Shown here one piece after another: positions 26,334 to 37,815 of a DNA stretch of 64,000 nt (position 1 is its first letter; each line of letters opens with the position of its first letter). The notes under the pieces were generated by a model. That model was not told the DNA's origin and made no database searches. It saw only the letters and a program-made list of their open reading frames with translations. This stretch comes from Zygnema circumcarinatum (lineage: Eukaryota > Streptophyta > Zygnematophyceae > Zygnematales > Zygnemataceae). A program made the position numbers and the translations under genes. Location: assembly GCA_037447605.1 (NCBI GenBank), contig CM074807.1, positions 124,001-188,000 on the forward strand. The letters run 5' to 3'.

Positions 26334-28847
26334 NNNNNNNNNNGTCTACTGCCATCCTATTTTTGTTTTTAAGCGCTTTGAAGTGTCCTTATAATTTCAT
26401 GGAGTGTCTTGTGCTTGCAGTGTCTGAGCCCGGCAGGGGAATACAATCTCCGTCTGGGCATCATGAAGGAACTGAATCCGGAAATGGTTGCAACTTATGA
26501 AGGCAGGTAAAGCCCACATGGAGATCACTCTCTCCCTCTCCCCCCTCCCGATCCTCTCCCTCCCACTCCCCCTCCCCCTCCTCCTTCCCCTTCTTCATAG
26601 GTCGTTTCAACGTGATTATTCTTTGAATTCCATCAAGCGTTTTGAGCTAAGGCTGCAAAGTTGATGTCATGCACAGATGTCTTTCCTTTGTTTGTTCTAT
26701 TCTCGTTATTTATGTTGTTTTCTGTCGGTCTGTATTGCAGCCCTCAGGTGTTTGAAGGGCATCCGGTAATTGTGGAGGCGGGAGTGAGTTTGGGTGGGAA
26801 GGATGTGAGACCGGTGAGTCAGCCAAACACAAATTCAGCCTCTATTGAAACCGGAGACTAGGCCCGGAAAAGCTGGGACATTTCTGAGAAAACGATCAAA
26901 GCTCCCTTTGTTTGTAGACGGAAAACGGGTTCCATTGCATTGTTCAAGTTGTTTCTCACTTTCTGAAGTGCTAACTTCGTCCTCAGGGTATTAATGTTTT
27001 TCGATTCGCAAACCGAATACCTCTTCTCTTTGAACCTGGAGGTGATGTCGTAACAAGAACAGCAACGAAACGAATCAAGTGAGTACTACCACGCACCACT
27101 ACCGCTATTTCTACTACTTCACCTTTTGGGTATTTTTTAACAAGTTGCCTTCCCTCTTTTCTTGTTTCGGCCCCCTAAATGCAGCTGGAGTCTGTACAAA
27201 ATTAACCAGGGTTCGGATAAAATAGGCGTTTTTGTGAGCATTGTAAGCACGAAGATTCCGTTCAAAGGTACGGGAAAGGAGTACATTGGAGATGACATTA
27301 CGGAGATAGCGTCGGCTGTGAAGGTGAGTTCAGAAACTTAGAGATCAGATGTTCAGAAAACGATAGTGAGTTAGAATCTGTAACTCTCTTTTCTCGGGAA
27401 CCTTGGATGCCCTCTCATGCATTGCTGTACTTGGATTTTTTTCAACGATTGACGCTTCTCTACTTCTATTTACCTTCTCTTTTTGCTGTCATCGGGCTTG
27501 CAGACCGCGATACAGCAATGTTGCTTACAGCTCAAGTCGAAACTTGTACGGCAACAGCAGGCTAGGGAAAGACGGGAGCGAAAACTAAACCTTGTAAAGT
27601 AAATACTTTAATTGACTCATATCCTCGTTGTTGCATCTCAAGACTGCGTTTCCCCCTTCTCAATGCAAAAGAGATAAAATCCAGAAAAGTACTTGACTGT
27701 GAGGCAATCCCTGGCAGGCAGCATTCGGTTTTGGACGTACCTTTCGTCTGCTCAATGGACGGGCAGAGTAGGAAGCATCTTTGATTCAAATTCTCATCTG
27801 GGGCATGCTTAAAAAAGCACATAGCTTTGCTCAAAGATTCCATGTCTTGCATCGTAGAGTGCAAGAAGATAATACGGAATCTACTGAGCAGGTATGTGCC
27901 AAACGCGTCACGAGCGATATATGAAGTTCTGGCGACAGTGGCAGAGGGTGAGAAGGCAAAGAGGCGGAAGGTGGAAGGCGCAAAAGGGAGCTTGTTGGAG
28001 AAGGTGCAGAGAGCGGAGGTGACAGAGGAAATTCTCAAGCAGAAGCTCATGCAGCATGTAGAAAAGGTAAGGACCTCGCTTATTAAGGCCTTTAAGGGCT
28101 ACCTCTCCAGCTCTCGCTCATCACTGACCACCTCTCTCTTTCTCCCGATCTGTTTTCTCTCACTCCCCTTTCTTCGTCCTTGTTTCCTCTCTCTCTCCGC
28201 TTGTCGTCGCCATGTCGCATCTCCTGATTTCCTCTTTCCACCTCCCTATCTCCCCAACTCCCCCTCCCTAACCTAACCTCGTCTGCTTCCCATTTTCCCC
28301 TCTTCTTCTTCCTCTCCCCTTTCCTCCCCCATCCTCCTCACCCTCTCCCCCTCCCGCGCTCCTTCCCCTTCTCCTCTCCTGTCTCCAACTCCCTCCACCC
28401 CGCTCCAGCTCCACCTTCCCGTCCTCCCATTCCGCCATTCTCCTGCCGCCTTCCCTTCCGCCCTAATGCCCTCTCTTCGGTGCCTCCTCCCACTTCCCCC
28501 CTCCCCCTGCTCTCAACCCCCCCCCCCTCCTCTCCACACTCAAGAAAAACAGAAAATAACTAGCTCTCCTCCCCTTCTCCTCCCCCTTGTCCGCCGCCCC
28601 CCCTTGTCTTCCCCCTTCCTCTTCTCCCTCTCTGCCGCTTAGCGATTCCGTTTTCCCTTAAAACCTGAGCATCGATAGCGCTGCGCAGGTGGATACCGAG
28701 ATGGCCCTCGAGTACGCCACACAGGCAGGCCTCCTCCTCCTGGACGAGAGAGACGCGCTGAGCATTGCCGCACTGGAGGAGTCTCGGCCCCTCTGTTGCC
28801 TGCACTCGCCCGTCTGCGTCTTCCAATTGTTCCGCGGCGTCTCGTAG
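21396..28847 (+). CDS. TOP6B: DNA topoisomerase VI subunit B
   Basis: Subunit B is the ATPase of the type IIB topoisomerase A2B2, which plants use for endoreduplication and as the model for the meiotic SPO11 complex. Exons are 21396-21471, 21643-21695, 22003-22100, 22487-22592, 22875-23015, 23225-23276, 23475-23539, 23860-23966, 24745-24847, 25150-25235, 25380-25576, 25991-26106, 26421-26506, 26741-26813, 26987-27078, 27185-27323, 27504-27593, about 27860-28066 and 28689-28847, for 681 residues. The GHKL ATPase motifs are visible: N box ELVENSLDS near 54-62, DNGKGM at 159-164, and KFGLGAKM at 190-197. The transducer domain follows, with the conserved TKIPFKGTGKEYIGDD block. Length is close to the roughly 670 residues of the Arabidopsis protein. 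The acceptor of exon 18 has several in-frame options between 27860 and 27867. The last about 40 residues diverge from the family as I remember it. Confidence 0.95.
24054..24629. mobile_element. MITE-like inverted-repeat element in a TOP6B intron
   Basis: The intron between TOP6B exons 8 and 9 carries 26 bp terminal inverted repeats (24054-24079 and 24604-24629) with two mismatches and a shared perfect core of 16 bp (CCGAACAGGTTGAGAA). The ends could be read as CC...GG flanked by TA, which would fit a Tc1/mariner-type insertion, but this short flank is weak evidence. The body has a second inverted pair (CCGATCAACAAT at 24319 and its complement near 24382). It has no coding capacity. Confidence 0.65.
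25047..25071. repeat. TCTG microsatellite in a TOP6B intron
   Basis: About six copies of the tetranucleotide TCTG lie within a longer CT-rich stretch (25014-25110) in the intron before exon 10. Confidence 0.9.
26303..26343. other. Poly-G run ending in an assembly gap (10 N)
   Basis: A run of about 31 G ends in ten N inside the TOP6B intron between exons 12 and 13. The exons on both sides are intact, so the gene model is not affected. Confidence 0.95.
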
Positions 28848-29669
28848 TCATAGTGTATGGAGCCACTTGTTGTAAATAAGTCTGCTCGTCTGTGTGCTTG
28901 TGCCTCAACGCGACCTGCCAGACGGGGGCCCGTTTGTCAAAAAGATGCCACTTTATGTGCCATGTTGAGAGAACGTGTGCACTACTGTTCGCATCGGACC
29001 ATTGAATCAACCATTGGAACCATTAGAATGGTTGCCAACCATTGCATTCAGTGGTAGCTCATATTACACAAATCCTCATCGAAAGCATCATCAACAAAAC
29101 CGTCAACGTAAGATGCAGCTCCAAAAGAACAACCAAGAACACGCATATCATGCACGTGTTGAACATGGCACACCGTATGCCATTCAATTTTTATCCTCTA
29201 AAGCAGCCAGCATAGAACCATGACGGTGTACGGTCTACCGTACGGCTAGCTGATTCCAGTCAGTTTGGACGGTTTGGTCGGACGGTCTCAACAGTGGACG
29301 TAACAGCGCAGTTCTATGCACGGAATCGGAGTGCAGTTCCAGTTCAGTTCAGAATTAGTCGCATAGAGAGGCAGGCAGTTAGGGTTTCCAACGAGCAGGG
29401 AGGGAGGGAGGTTGCCAATAGAAGGAAGTGAAGCGAGGAGGAGCTTGTACTTGCGCACAGCAAGAAGAACCAGGAACATGGTGGAAAGAAGCAGCTGGCC
29501 CGCGGAGCCCCGCTTAAACGCAAGGCGGAGGCAATGAAGCTGAGGTCGCGCTGACTGCATGCTGCGGAGCTGCCAAGTTTCGTGCCGCTCTGCATGATTC
29601 AGGGAGATTCTATGGAACTTGAGGGCAGTGGCAGCGCAGAAGCAGCGCAGGTTGCTTGAGTCGGTCAGA
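28848..29669. other. Intergenic between TOP6B and the next gene
   Basis: No gene is supported. 29000-29046 contains a cluster of CCATTG/CAATGG words like the repeat at 37532-37728. 29227-29250 has two GTACGG words. The promoter of the following plus-strand gene should lie in the 29100-29650 part, but no clear TATA box was recognised. Confidence 0.6.
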
Positions 29670-32600
29670 ATGGGCATCGGAGGTGGAGGCTCTGCTGTGA
29701 ATGCCTTCATATCTCGTGGCTTGTCTGATTTGCTCGTCGGCAAACCCAGCACTAGGACACTTCATGCAGCGTTCTCGATCTCAGCTGCTGTGGTTGCGCG
29801 AGCTGCTGCCGTGGAAATTGGAGAGCCACAATATGGTGTCGATGGCACAATTCAGCAGTTCAGGTTCGCGTTTAAACTCTTTTTCTTGGAAAGTCAATGC
29901 ATGCTGATTCGATATGCGCACACGAGGCAGACTATATCCAGTGAAATGCCGAAATGCGTCGGTGACGTGATTTGTATAATGGTTAGGCTAGTCTACGCTT
30001 TAGGAGCTCATCAAGACAAATAAAATCAAGAAATTATATTAATGTGCATTTCTTGATTGCCTAGACGACTTCTCGTTAGATAGGGGACTACAAAAAGTGG
30101 GGTTGACATTCTGGTCTAGAACATAAGTTAGATGTGACTGACGAATGTGAATATCCATTTCATTGATAAGCGCATTATACTATGGGGAACACATAGATTT
30201 CATGGTATGAAACTTCCCGCCTGATCTGCATATCTATGATTCATCCACGCCATATTCTTCTTCCAATATTGTCTTGAAAATGCTCATGTTGTTCATTCAA
30301 GGTGTCGTGATTGGAAGTGAGATACGTATTTTGAAGTCCAGAAGACGATTGTTAGTGAGCTGGAACTTTGGCTGTATCTATGCAGACCGTCGTTTGGAAT
30401 TCCTTCAGCTCACTGCGAAAAGAGCAAAGGTGACAAACTTGACCGATGGTTTTACCTTTCGTCCAAAAGTAAATCCCGGGGCAAGCCGCGCAAGGTGTAC
30501 AACATACGGCTGAAGCCGCTGCTATCTGCCTTTTATCCGAAGGCGATTCTAATGGCCAGCATACGTGCTCTACTCCTCAATTATATCTCAGTTTTGGAGA
30601 CCTACATGCAGATCGACGAAGATGAGCTAGAAGATGAAACCCCTCCTCCTCCTCGCCCTATCCCTGACTTGATAGAACCAGCGAAGAAGAGTGTATGGAC
30701 AACTATTCGAGAGGTAGGCAGACTTTGAGGTTTTATGTTTGCACAAACTGGAAGTGTAAGCTCTCAGCATTGTTATAGCAACTGGCGGGCGCTTGCAACA
30801 ATCTCTAAGCAGGAAGCACATGATAGCTATGCAGTTCTTGTCATTTTGCTACTGCGTGCTGCACTTGAAATCCATGATGCATGAAGTTTACCATCATCTG
30901 CTAGGTGCTCAGTCACTGCTAATAATGCACAGATTACTGTGGTGACCACGAGGAGGGTCCTTGAGCGCATCGTTGTCATGTATGTGGAACCGAGAAGAGC
31001 TAACAAGCTGACAAAAGGTGCGAATCGCCTTGTTTTATCTAGTTCTGTAGGCGATCTTGCTCCTTTTCTGATGCCTCCGCTAGAGGCTCGTGCTTATTTG
31101 GACGAAGTTGATTCTGCTTTTCGGGAATGTTTGTTCTTCGGAGTTACCCACCATTGGCGTGTCGATACCTCTAACAAGATATATGGCAAGATACAAAATA
31201 TAAATCAGAGACATTGATGGGAGGGAGTGAACTGTGAAGGCTGTTGGGCTGATATCTGATCAGACTGAACATGAAGGGGATTCCTGTTACTTATGTACAT
31301 TCGAGTACTGGATTTGAATGTTTACATCTTTGCTTGGTTCATCCTGACTATTAGCTTCATTTTTTGCATGATGTCAAAGACTGCTCTCATCTTTTCTTTG
31401 CCTGTGCCTATTTGCAGTATCCACTCCCATTGTTAAGATGTCCTGTTAAAAAAGGGGAAGCTGATGAGTTCGGGCTTGACCCTCCCTCTTGTGCGGAATA
31501 ACAGATTATTTTGAATCGGCGGTACGGAAAGCAGCGAGAGGTGCTAAAGGGTCGGAGCTCGTTACCAATGTGTGTGCCACAACTTTCAGATGTGAGTGGC
31601 AGACGATGTACCTCCTCCTCCTCCTTTCAAGCCTCATTCCCTAGACGGTTATGTCAAAATTACTAAGGTTGGGACGCGCTCGTCATATCAATCTGGTTTT
31701 TTCGGCCTTACCTAGTAGTTCATTGAAGGGGTTATGCAGGATGTCATTTTGCAACGTTTGGTCAAACATCCATACCTCTTGCGTTGCATACCGGAAATAA
31801 GCAGTAAAGGTGCTATCGATTGCTTGAGCTATTGAGGAATGGCCTTAATGCTGTCTAGTCGCTGGTGTCCAGCTCATTGGAGTCTCTGAGAATTTGGGCT
31901 TAATTCGTCCTCTTTCTCCTGCAGCAGCTTTCCTTTCCTTCCCTTGCCTGTTTGTCGGCAGGGAGACTGTACCTCTCCTCACTATGACGTTGAAGAAATT
32001 TCTTTATTCAACCTCGTATTTGAGATTACACGAACTTCATGAGCATGACTCGAATTCCTTTTCGACCTCTTCGGGTCTGGGAAATGAATCCTCGCCACAT
32101 GGAGTGCTATGTGGTGCAATATAAGATACTTTGCTGATGCCATTACCTTTCGCGTGTCCATGCAGGTCAAATGTTGGGCATAGCAGCTCAGTGGATAGTG
32201 CAGGTCACTTTGGATATTTCAATGGCAGCGAGATCTCTCTACCAGCGACGGAAGGACTGGTCTCTAAGTCATGATCCAAAAGGCCTTCTCAAAATAGAGG
32301 TTTTGCGGGTTGCCAAGGGAGCTGTTTATTTTGCTGTGAGAGGAGTCGCTGCACTTGGTGGAGCAGCTATAGGAGCTGGCCTTGGTTCATACATGTGGAT
32401 CGGAACAGGCACGTGGATAGGTATGCCTCTATAGGGCCTTCAACTACCTCACTCACTCTGCCTTGCAGGCTGAAAGGGTTGGAACTTGAGGGCGATAGGG
32501 GGGAGAGGGAAAGCGAAAGGAGAGTGGGGGAGGGAGAGGGAGAGGGAGAGGGGCAGGGGGAGAGGGAGAGAGGGGGAGAGCGAGATGCAGAGAGTGGGCG

Positions 32601-33300
32601 AGAGAGAGAGAGAGGGGGAGCGAGAGAGGGAGAGAGCGAGGGACCCGCTCCGAGGTCTTCAGTCTATCAAACGACTAAAGCAGATAAAGATTTTTTTTTT
32701 GTAGCGTTGATGCATGATGCCTGTAGTGTGCAGCATCCATCGTACTCGCTCATGGATGTTTCATCAGGACAGTCTTCAATGAAAAAGTAGTATGTGCTGT
32801 ATGCATCGTTTCTGTGTGTATTTCGTATTGGATTCGGGAAAACTCTCTAGAGTTCCGCTGACCCCTGCAGTTAAGCAAATCGGGTGATGCCTCAGGCCGG
32901 CTATGGGAATGATGAGTGCAGTTTGGTCCGTGTTTCTGACTATCTGAAGAAACCACTTCTGCTCTTTGCCATTCTGACCCCTGCCGTCCCTGCTGCCACC
33001 CTTTTAGATGGCTTGGATAGTCTGCTTTCAACTGGTAGATCTCTCTCTCATGCATTCGTCGAAGCTTAAAGTGTCCTTTTTGCGGTGAATTGGATCAGTT
33101 ACGTAACCCTTGGATCCTCTCCTTTTGCCCATATGAGCTTTTAGAAGTCTTTTGTTTGATATTGGAGTTTACGGGCCCTTCGTTGTGCTGACATAATCGT
33201 TGATCTTCATGTACTGGCAGGGTTCATCCTCGGTGATTTGGCTGGACCCCACATAATAGGTCTTCTCCTCGGAGATGTCCCGTTCTTTGAACTTCGGTGA
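29670..33300 (+). CDS. Conserved-looking uncharacterised protein with glycine-rich C-terminal hydrophobic segment
   Basis: I do not recognise a named family with certainty. Six exons join in frame with GT-AG junctions: 29670-29863, 30386-30713, 30933-31017, 31505-31591, 32166-32420 and 33221-33300, giving 342 residues. The N-terminus contains EIGEPQYGVDG near residue 54. Exon 2 carries the segment DKLDRWFYLSSKSKSRGKP, a hydrophobic stretch (ILMASIRALLLNYISVLE) and an acidic-proline linker (DELEDETPPPPRPIPDL). Exon 3 has basic TTRRVLERIVVMYVEPRR. The last two exons hold AQWIVQVTLDISM, a small-residue segment (GVAALGGAAIGAGLGSYM) resembling a glycine-zipper membrane helix, and the tail GFILGDLAGPHIIGLLLGD. 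Exon phases match everywhere, which strongly supports one real gene. A membrane-associated role is inferred only from the hydrophobic C-terminus. Confidence 0.8.
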
Positions 33301-34549
33301 AATATTGTACATCCGTTCCGTTCGAGACACTTATTGAAAAACTGGAGGTTGCAGATAGTTGCATATTGCACAAAATTCTCCTTCTCCTTTTACCAATTGC
33401 ACTGGGAAGGCTCCTCCTTTGAGCCACATGGGCTACCATATGGGCTATTCAATGATTCTTGGCCAGAGCCCTCATGCCGATTCCGAGTTGTACATTATGC
33501 CAATTTGTCGATAAATTTGGTTTTGATTTTGGCTCTTCTTTTTTTGGCAAAAAAAAAAAAGACAAAATGTCCGCCTCGATAAGATGCTTTATGCCATGCT
33601 TTGATTTGTTCCGTTTTAGCTGTTGGCACTGAGCTGAGCATGGAAAGCTCGTGCCATCATCAATTAGAAATAACCGTTGCTTTCTCTCGGCAAAAGCTCA
33701 CAGCGATAAGATGCGCGCACATCAATACGACGCGAGACACTGGGTGGCGCATCGATGTCACGAAATCTACGACAGAGGCGGCAGATTGATATGACGAGAG
33801 ATTAGAGGGTGAAGGATAGCCGGCAACCTAATAATGAAGCGAGTCCAGTCTATGCTGGGACCCCAGAGGAGAGGAGAGGAGACGGGGGGCTGATGGCCGG
33901 CACGGCACTCACGGTGATGCTCTCTCTCACGGAGGGAGGGATGCAGGCAGTCACTCACTCACTCACATGCCATTCACGATTCGTCACATGTTTGCAGTTA
34001 GGACCGAGCCACTGCCACCTTCACTTACAGAGAAAACTGGTGAATGCTAAAACAACAGCCAAGGCAGTCCTCACCAGCTCATGGAAATCCCTACTTTATT
34101 GATGGTTTTGCACAAAAGAGTTAATTTGATTGCTCAACACTTGTTGAGTTTCCAAACTACTCCGATCTTATGAAAAGAAAAAAACAAAGAACAGACTTGT
34201 CCTCGTTGAGGATGACACTGCTAAACTACCATCTCACTGAAATGCTGGTGACTGGTCAGCCAGTTCCATGTTCAGTTACACTCTTGAACTACACTTGGAA
34301 ACTAAGTGGCGATGGAAACTGCAACCATGATAATGTTGCAGCAAAAAAATCGCACTCAGTATTCGCCAAACTGAACTGCAACTGAAACTGACATAGACAC
34401 CAAAAAAATGCAAAAATCCAACAAGTGCCTCAACTGCTCCATCCTCTGCCTCTCTACCGCCAATGCCTGCGACGGCATCGGCTTCCTCCAGCACTCGCTC
34501 CGCAACGCTCACCGCCTCCTCCTTCACAAACTCGTGGACTTTACACGCA
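33301..34549. other. Intergenic
   Basis: This holds the 3' region of the plus-strand gene ending at 33300 and of the minus-strand gene ending at 34550. A short run of TCAC repeats lies near 33950. The minus-strand open frame reaching from 34560 to 34276 overlaps the end of the neighbouring gene in another frame, and I see no support for it. Nothing else is evident. Confidence 0.55.
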
Positions 34550-35640
34550 TCAAATGCCAAAAGCCCCGGTTACATATCGAAAGAAACGGAAGTACTTTCC
34601 CATGAGGGTTTCAGCTGGACCTCCTCCCGAACCCTGAATTTGTCCGATGTGGGTTTCCACAGAGCGAGTGGGAGAGGGCCTCCGACGGGCGGCAGAGTGG
34701 CGAGGGAGAGAGCCCCCTTTCTTCATCGTTTCTTTGCGAGCCTTCGCCCGGCAGTCGTACACGTAGTTGGAATACTGCACGGAACAACCAAACAGAAAAA
34801 CGGATATTAAAAAACAAACAAACAAAAAATAATAAAAAAATAATAAAAAAAAAAAACAAAAAAAAGAACAAAAAAAAAAGAAAAACAACAGAGAAAATAA
34901 ACAGGACAGAACACGAAACAAGAAACAGCAAGCAAATAAATTCAAAATTTTGCGGTTTGAGAATGATCTCCCCTCACCTTTCCCCGCTTTCCCAAGAGGG
35001 CGATGTCGTCCTCCTCCTCTCCCTCCCTCGCACGTTTCCCTCCCACTGCCTTACCGAGCATTGAATATTCCTCCTCATTGTCTTCATCCCCCCTCCTCTG
35101 TCTCTTCCTCCCTCTCACTCTCTCTACTTCCACTTCCTCCCCGGATTCGTCATCACTGTCCCCCTTTCCTGGTACCTTCACCTTTCCCCCTATCAAAAAC
35201 CTTACTTTCCTCTCCCTCACTCCCACTCTAGGGATGGGAGAGCGAGAAACATCACAATCACTCTCTGTCTCCCTGCCGTATCCAAAAGCAAAACCGGCAT
35301 TCAATCCTGCCTGAACTGAGGAGGACGAGGAGGACGGTTCGGTTTTGTGCAGAACCGTCCTCCTCGGGCGGAAGAAGGGAGCGGGAGAGAAGGGGACGGG
35401 CGCAGCAGGCGACGCCATGCGGAGGCGCTTGACGACGCTGCCTCTTTCCCCCTCCCTCTCGGCGCACTCGCCCGCCTCCTCCTCCTCCTCCTGAAGCCGC
35501 CGCTTCCTTGGCGCTGCCTCCTCCTCGGCCCCTGCGAGAGAGGCGGCGGCGGCCTTGGCAGGAGGCGGCGGCAGCTGGTTCAGCGCCAGAGCGCGCACGC
35601 GCTCGCGGAGGAAGGGCGAGGGCGAGGGGGCGGCAAACAT
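34550..35640 (-). CDS. Hypothetical low-complexity charged protein, two exons
   Basis: The first exon runs from ATG at 35640 to 34978 and the second from 34774 to the stop at 34550, joined in phase 0 by GT-AG, for 295 residues. I do not recognise the family. The N-terminus (MFAAPSPSPFLRERVRALA) leads into Ala/Glu/Arg-rich stretches, several basic clusters (PRKRRL, VVKRLRM, GRKRQRRG) and acidic clusters (DSDDESGEE), which suggests a nuclear protein. A repeated pattern LGKxxGGKR / LLGKRGK is visible near the exon junction. The second exon starts YSNYVYDCRAKARKE, the least repetitive and probably most conserved part. The gene is very GC-rich compared with its neighbours. Upstream of the ATG is a GA-rich stretch (35660-35835) whose frames are artefacts. 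Confidence 0.55.
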
Positions 35641-35756
35641 GGCCGGGGCTGGGTGCCGGAGAGAGAGAGAGAGCGAGAGAGAGAGAGAGAGAGAGCGAGA
35701 GTGAGCGCAAGAGAGACAGGGCGAGAGAGAGAACGAGAGAGCGAGAGAGAGAGAGA

Positions 35757-35794
<38 letters not shown>

Positions 35795-35887
35795 TGAGAG
35801 AGAGAGAGTGAGAGAGAGTGGGAGAGAGTAGGTGAGGTGAGGGAGAAATGATGGCCTGGGCCGGAGGGCGTGGCCTTGGGGTGGGCC

Positions 35888-36268
35888 CCGGGCAGCCCTG
35901 AAATGGTTTTGGCTGCCGTGTGCACGACGTAAGCGTCCGCGATTGGGCGAGCGCCGTCCGGGCAGCTCAACTTTGGCCACGAGCTGCCCGGAGAGGAAAG
36001 GTGTGGCTTAAATGGTGGGCCGCGCGTCTACCTCATCTCAAATCTTGGATAAGACTGTACGGACAGACAGGTGGCGCCACCGCCGTGGCCCGTGGGGGAA
36101 TGGTCGCGTACGGTGCGCGTGATGTGACGTGACGTGAGGCGCCGAATGTGGGCTGCACCTCGTACTCCCGGCGAGGGAGGACCGGAAAGAATGCAGCTGC
36201 CCGGCCGACGCTCAACCATTCGCGGACGGACACGGAAGCCGAAAACATTTCGGGCCGCTTTCCGAACG
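35888..36268. mobile_element. Short nonautonomous element with about 75 bp inverted ends
   Basis: The left end (35888-35966) reads as the diverged reverse complement of the right end (about 36190-36268); shared blocks include CGTCCGCGATTGGGCGAGCG with its complement and CCATTTCAGGGC with CATTTCGGGC. Next to the left end is a perfect 11 bp hairpin arm pair (CCGGGCAGCTC ... GAGCTGCCCGG, 35961-35994). The element has no convincing coding content. I could not define a target duplication. Confidence 0.55.
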
Positions 36269-37198
36269 CCGCAAATGTCGGTGGGCATTCATCAACCGTC
36301 GGACCGCGTTGTTGGCGAGGCCAAGTGCGCCACGTGGCGGCGTGCATTCTGAATCGCCAAAGCGCACCGCTACAACGGCGGCTTCTGATTGGCTGATGCC
36401 CAGGCATTTTCATTCTGCGCGGCAGCGCTTTGTCGTCGGTGGGGGCGAGCGTGCGTGCCCGAATGGCAATGTCAGTGATCGGACGACTGAAAGAAAGCCA
36501 CGCTACCTCAAATCTGGTCAACGGGTGGTCCGGGCCGTCCGTATAGTGCGACGACCTTATCACAGGTCCCGACAAGCGTCACCTGGCAGAGGGGGCGGCA
36601 GTTCTAGCGAGGGCTCCACGTGGAGGTCACGGCTACGCGGTGGTCCCACGACGAGCGGACGGCTGACATCAGCAGTGTCTTTCTTAACGGCTGATCGGAC
36701 GGTTTAGTATCCTCCGATGACCATCGACGGTCGACCTAAGAAGATTAGGACTCGGTGGGGCCACAGTCGCCACGCGGCGCACAGAGAAGAACTTGCTCGT
36801 GCGGGCCGACTGCCCGTCTAATAATGTGCTCGAACTCGGGCGCTTGACGTGGCAAGTCGCTAGACGCGCCACGTAGACGAGGTCGAAGTCGCGCGCAGCC
36901 AATCAGAGGGCGTCCAGCGATTGCGGGGACAGGCGCGTGGGACGCGGTAAGGGCACGGAGGCGGGGGAAGGGACACAGAGTTGTGGCACCGCGACCAATG
37001 AGTAGGCGCCACGTTAATGAGAATTTTTCGATTCGGGGGCAGCTTGGCGGAGGGGTCGATTCTGGAACCGACGCGATATAAAGCGGCATGAAAGTATGGG
37101 ATGCATCGCGATATTGAATTCTCGTCATATCCCGGTTTGGAGAAATGCGATATACTTCGATATTGGAGTGCTGAGGAAAGGGGGAAACGCCGCCGGAG

Positions 37199-37500
37199 GC
37201 CTGGCAGAGGAAAGGAAGGTGTGGCTTAAAACGGTTGGCTGCGCGCCTACTGCGTTCACAAATTTGCGTACGACTGTACGGACAAACAGGTGGCGCCACC
37301 GCCGTGGGGGAGTGGCCGCGTACTGTGCGCTTAACGTGACATGACTAGACGTGACGAGATGCGACCCGCCCAAGTGGGGTTGCACCTGATCGTGCTCGCG
37401 TCGAGGGAGGACCGAATAAAATTTCAGCTGCCCGGCCGACGCCCGCCCAATCGCGGACGGACACGGAAGCCGAAAATATTTCGGGCCATGCCTTTGACGG
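37199..37500. repeat. Diverged direct copy of the 35888-36268 element
   Basis: From AGGTGTGGCTTAAA onward this segment tracks 36000-36268 over about 280 bp. Shared blocks include CAGGTGGCGCCACCGCCGTG, CGAGGGAGGACCG and GCGGACGGACACGGAAGCCG. The left inverted end is missing, so this is a partial copy in the same orientation, 1.2 kb away. Confidence 0.75.
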
Positions 37501-37531
37501 GCCATGAGTTGGTTCAACCATTGTTTCCAAT

Positions 37532-37728
37532 AGTTGCGATTTGCAAACCGTTGATTCCCGATTCAACCAACCATTGAATCCAATGGTTCCAGACATTGGC
37601 AATGGTTGGCTGGGTATCCAGCCAATGGTTGCAAACATTGGCAATGGTTGCGATTTGCGAACCATTGATTCCCGATCCAGCCAGCCATTGGATAAAATGG
37701 TTGCAGTTATTGGCAATGGTTGGCTGAG
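37532..37728. repeat. Two copies of an 81 bp CAATGG/CCATTG-rich unit
   Basis: Units at 37532-37612 and 37648-37728 share the order GTTGCGATTTGC, CGTTGATTCCCGAT or CATTGATTCCCGAT, and TTGGCAATGGTTGGCTG. The segment between them repeats part of the unit (CAATGGTTGCAAACATTGGC). The unit is rich in short inverted words. A related cluster is at 29000-29046. Confidence 0.8.
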
Positions 37729-37815
37729 TTCTGGCCCCACCTTGTCTGTACGGAAATCCTCAAAAGTGTACGGCACATGAGGTTGGTACCGTACGATACA
37801 GCCGAGGTCAATGGG

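Noticed and set aside
34276-34560. Minus-strand frame of 94 residues after the hypothetical gene
   Set aside because: It overlaps the end of the second exon in a different frame and probably represents 3' untranslated sequence.
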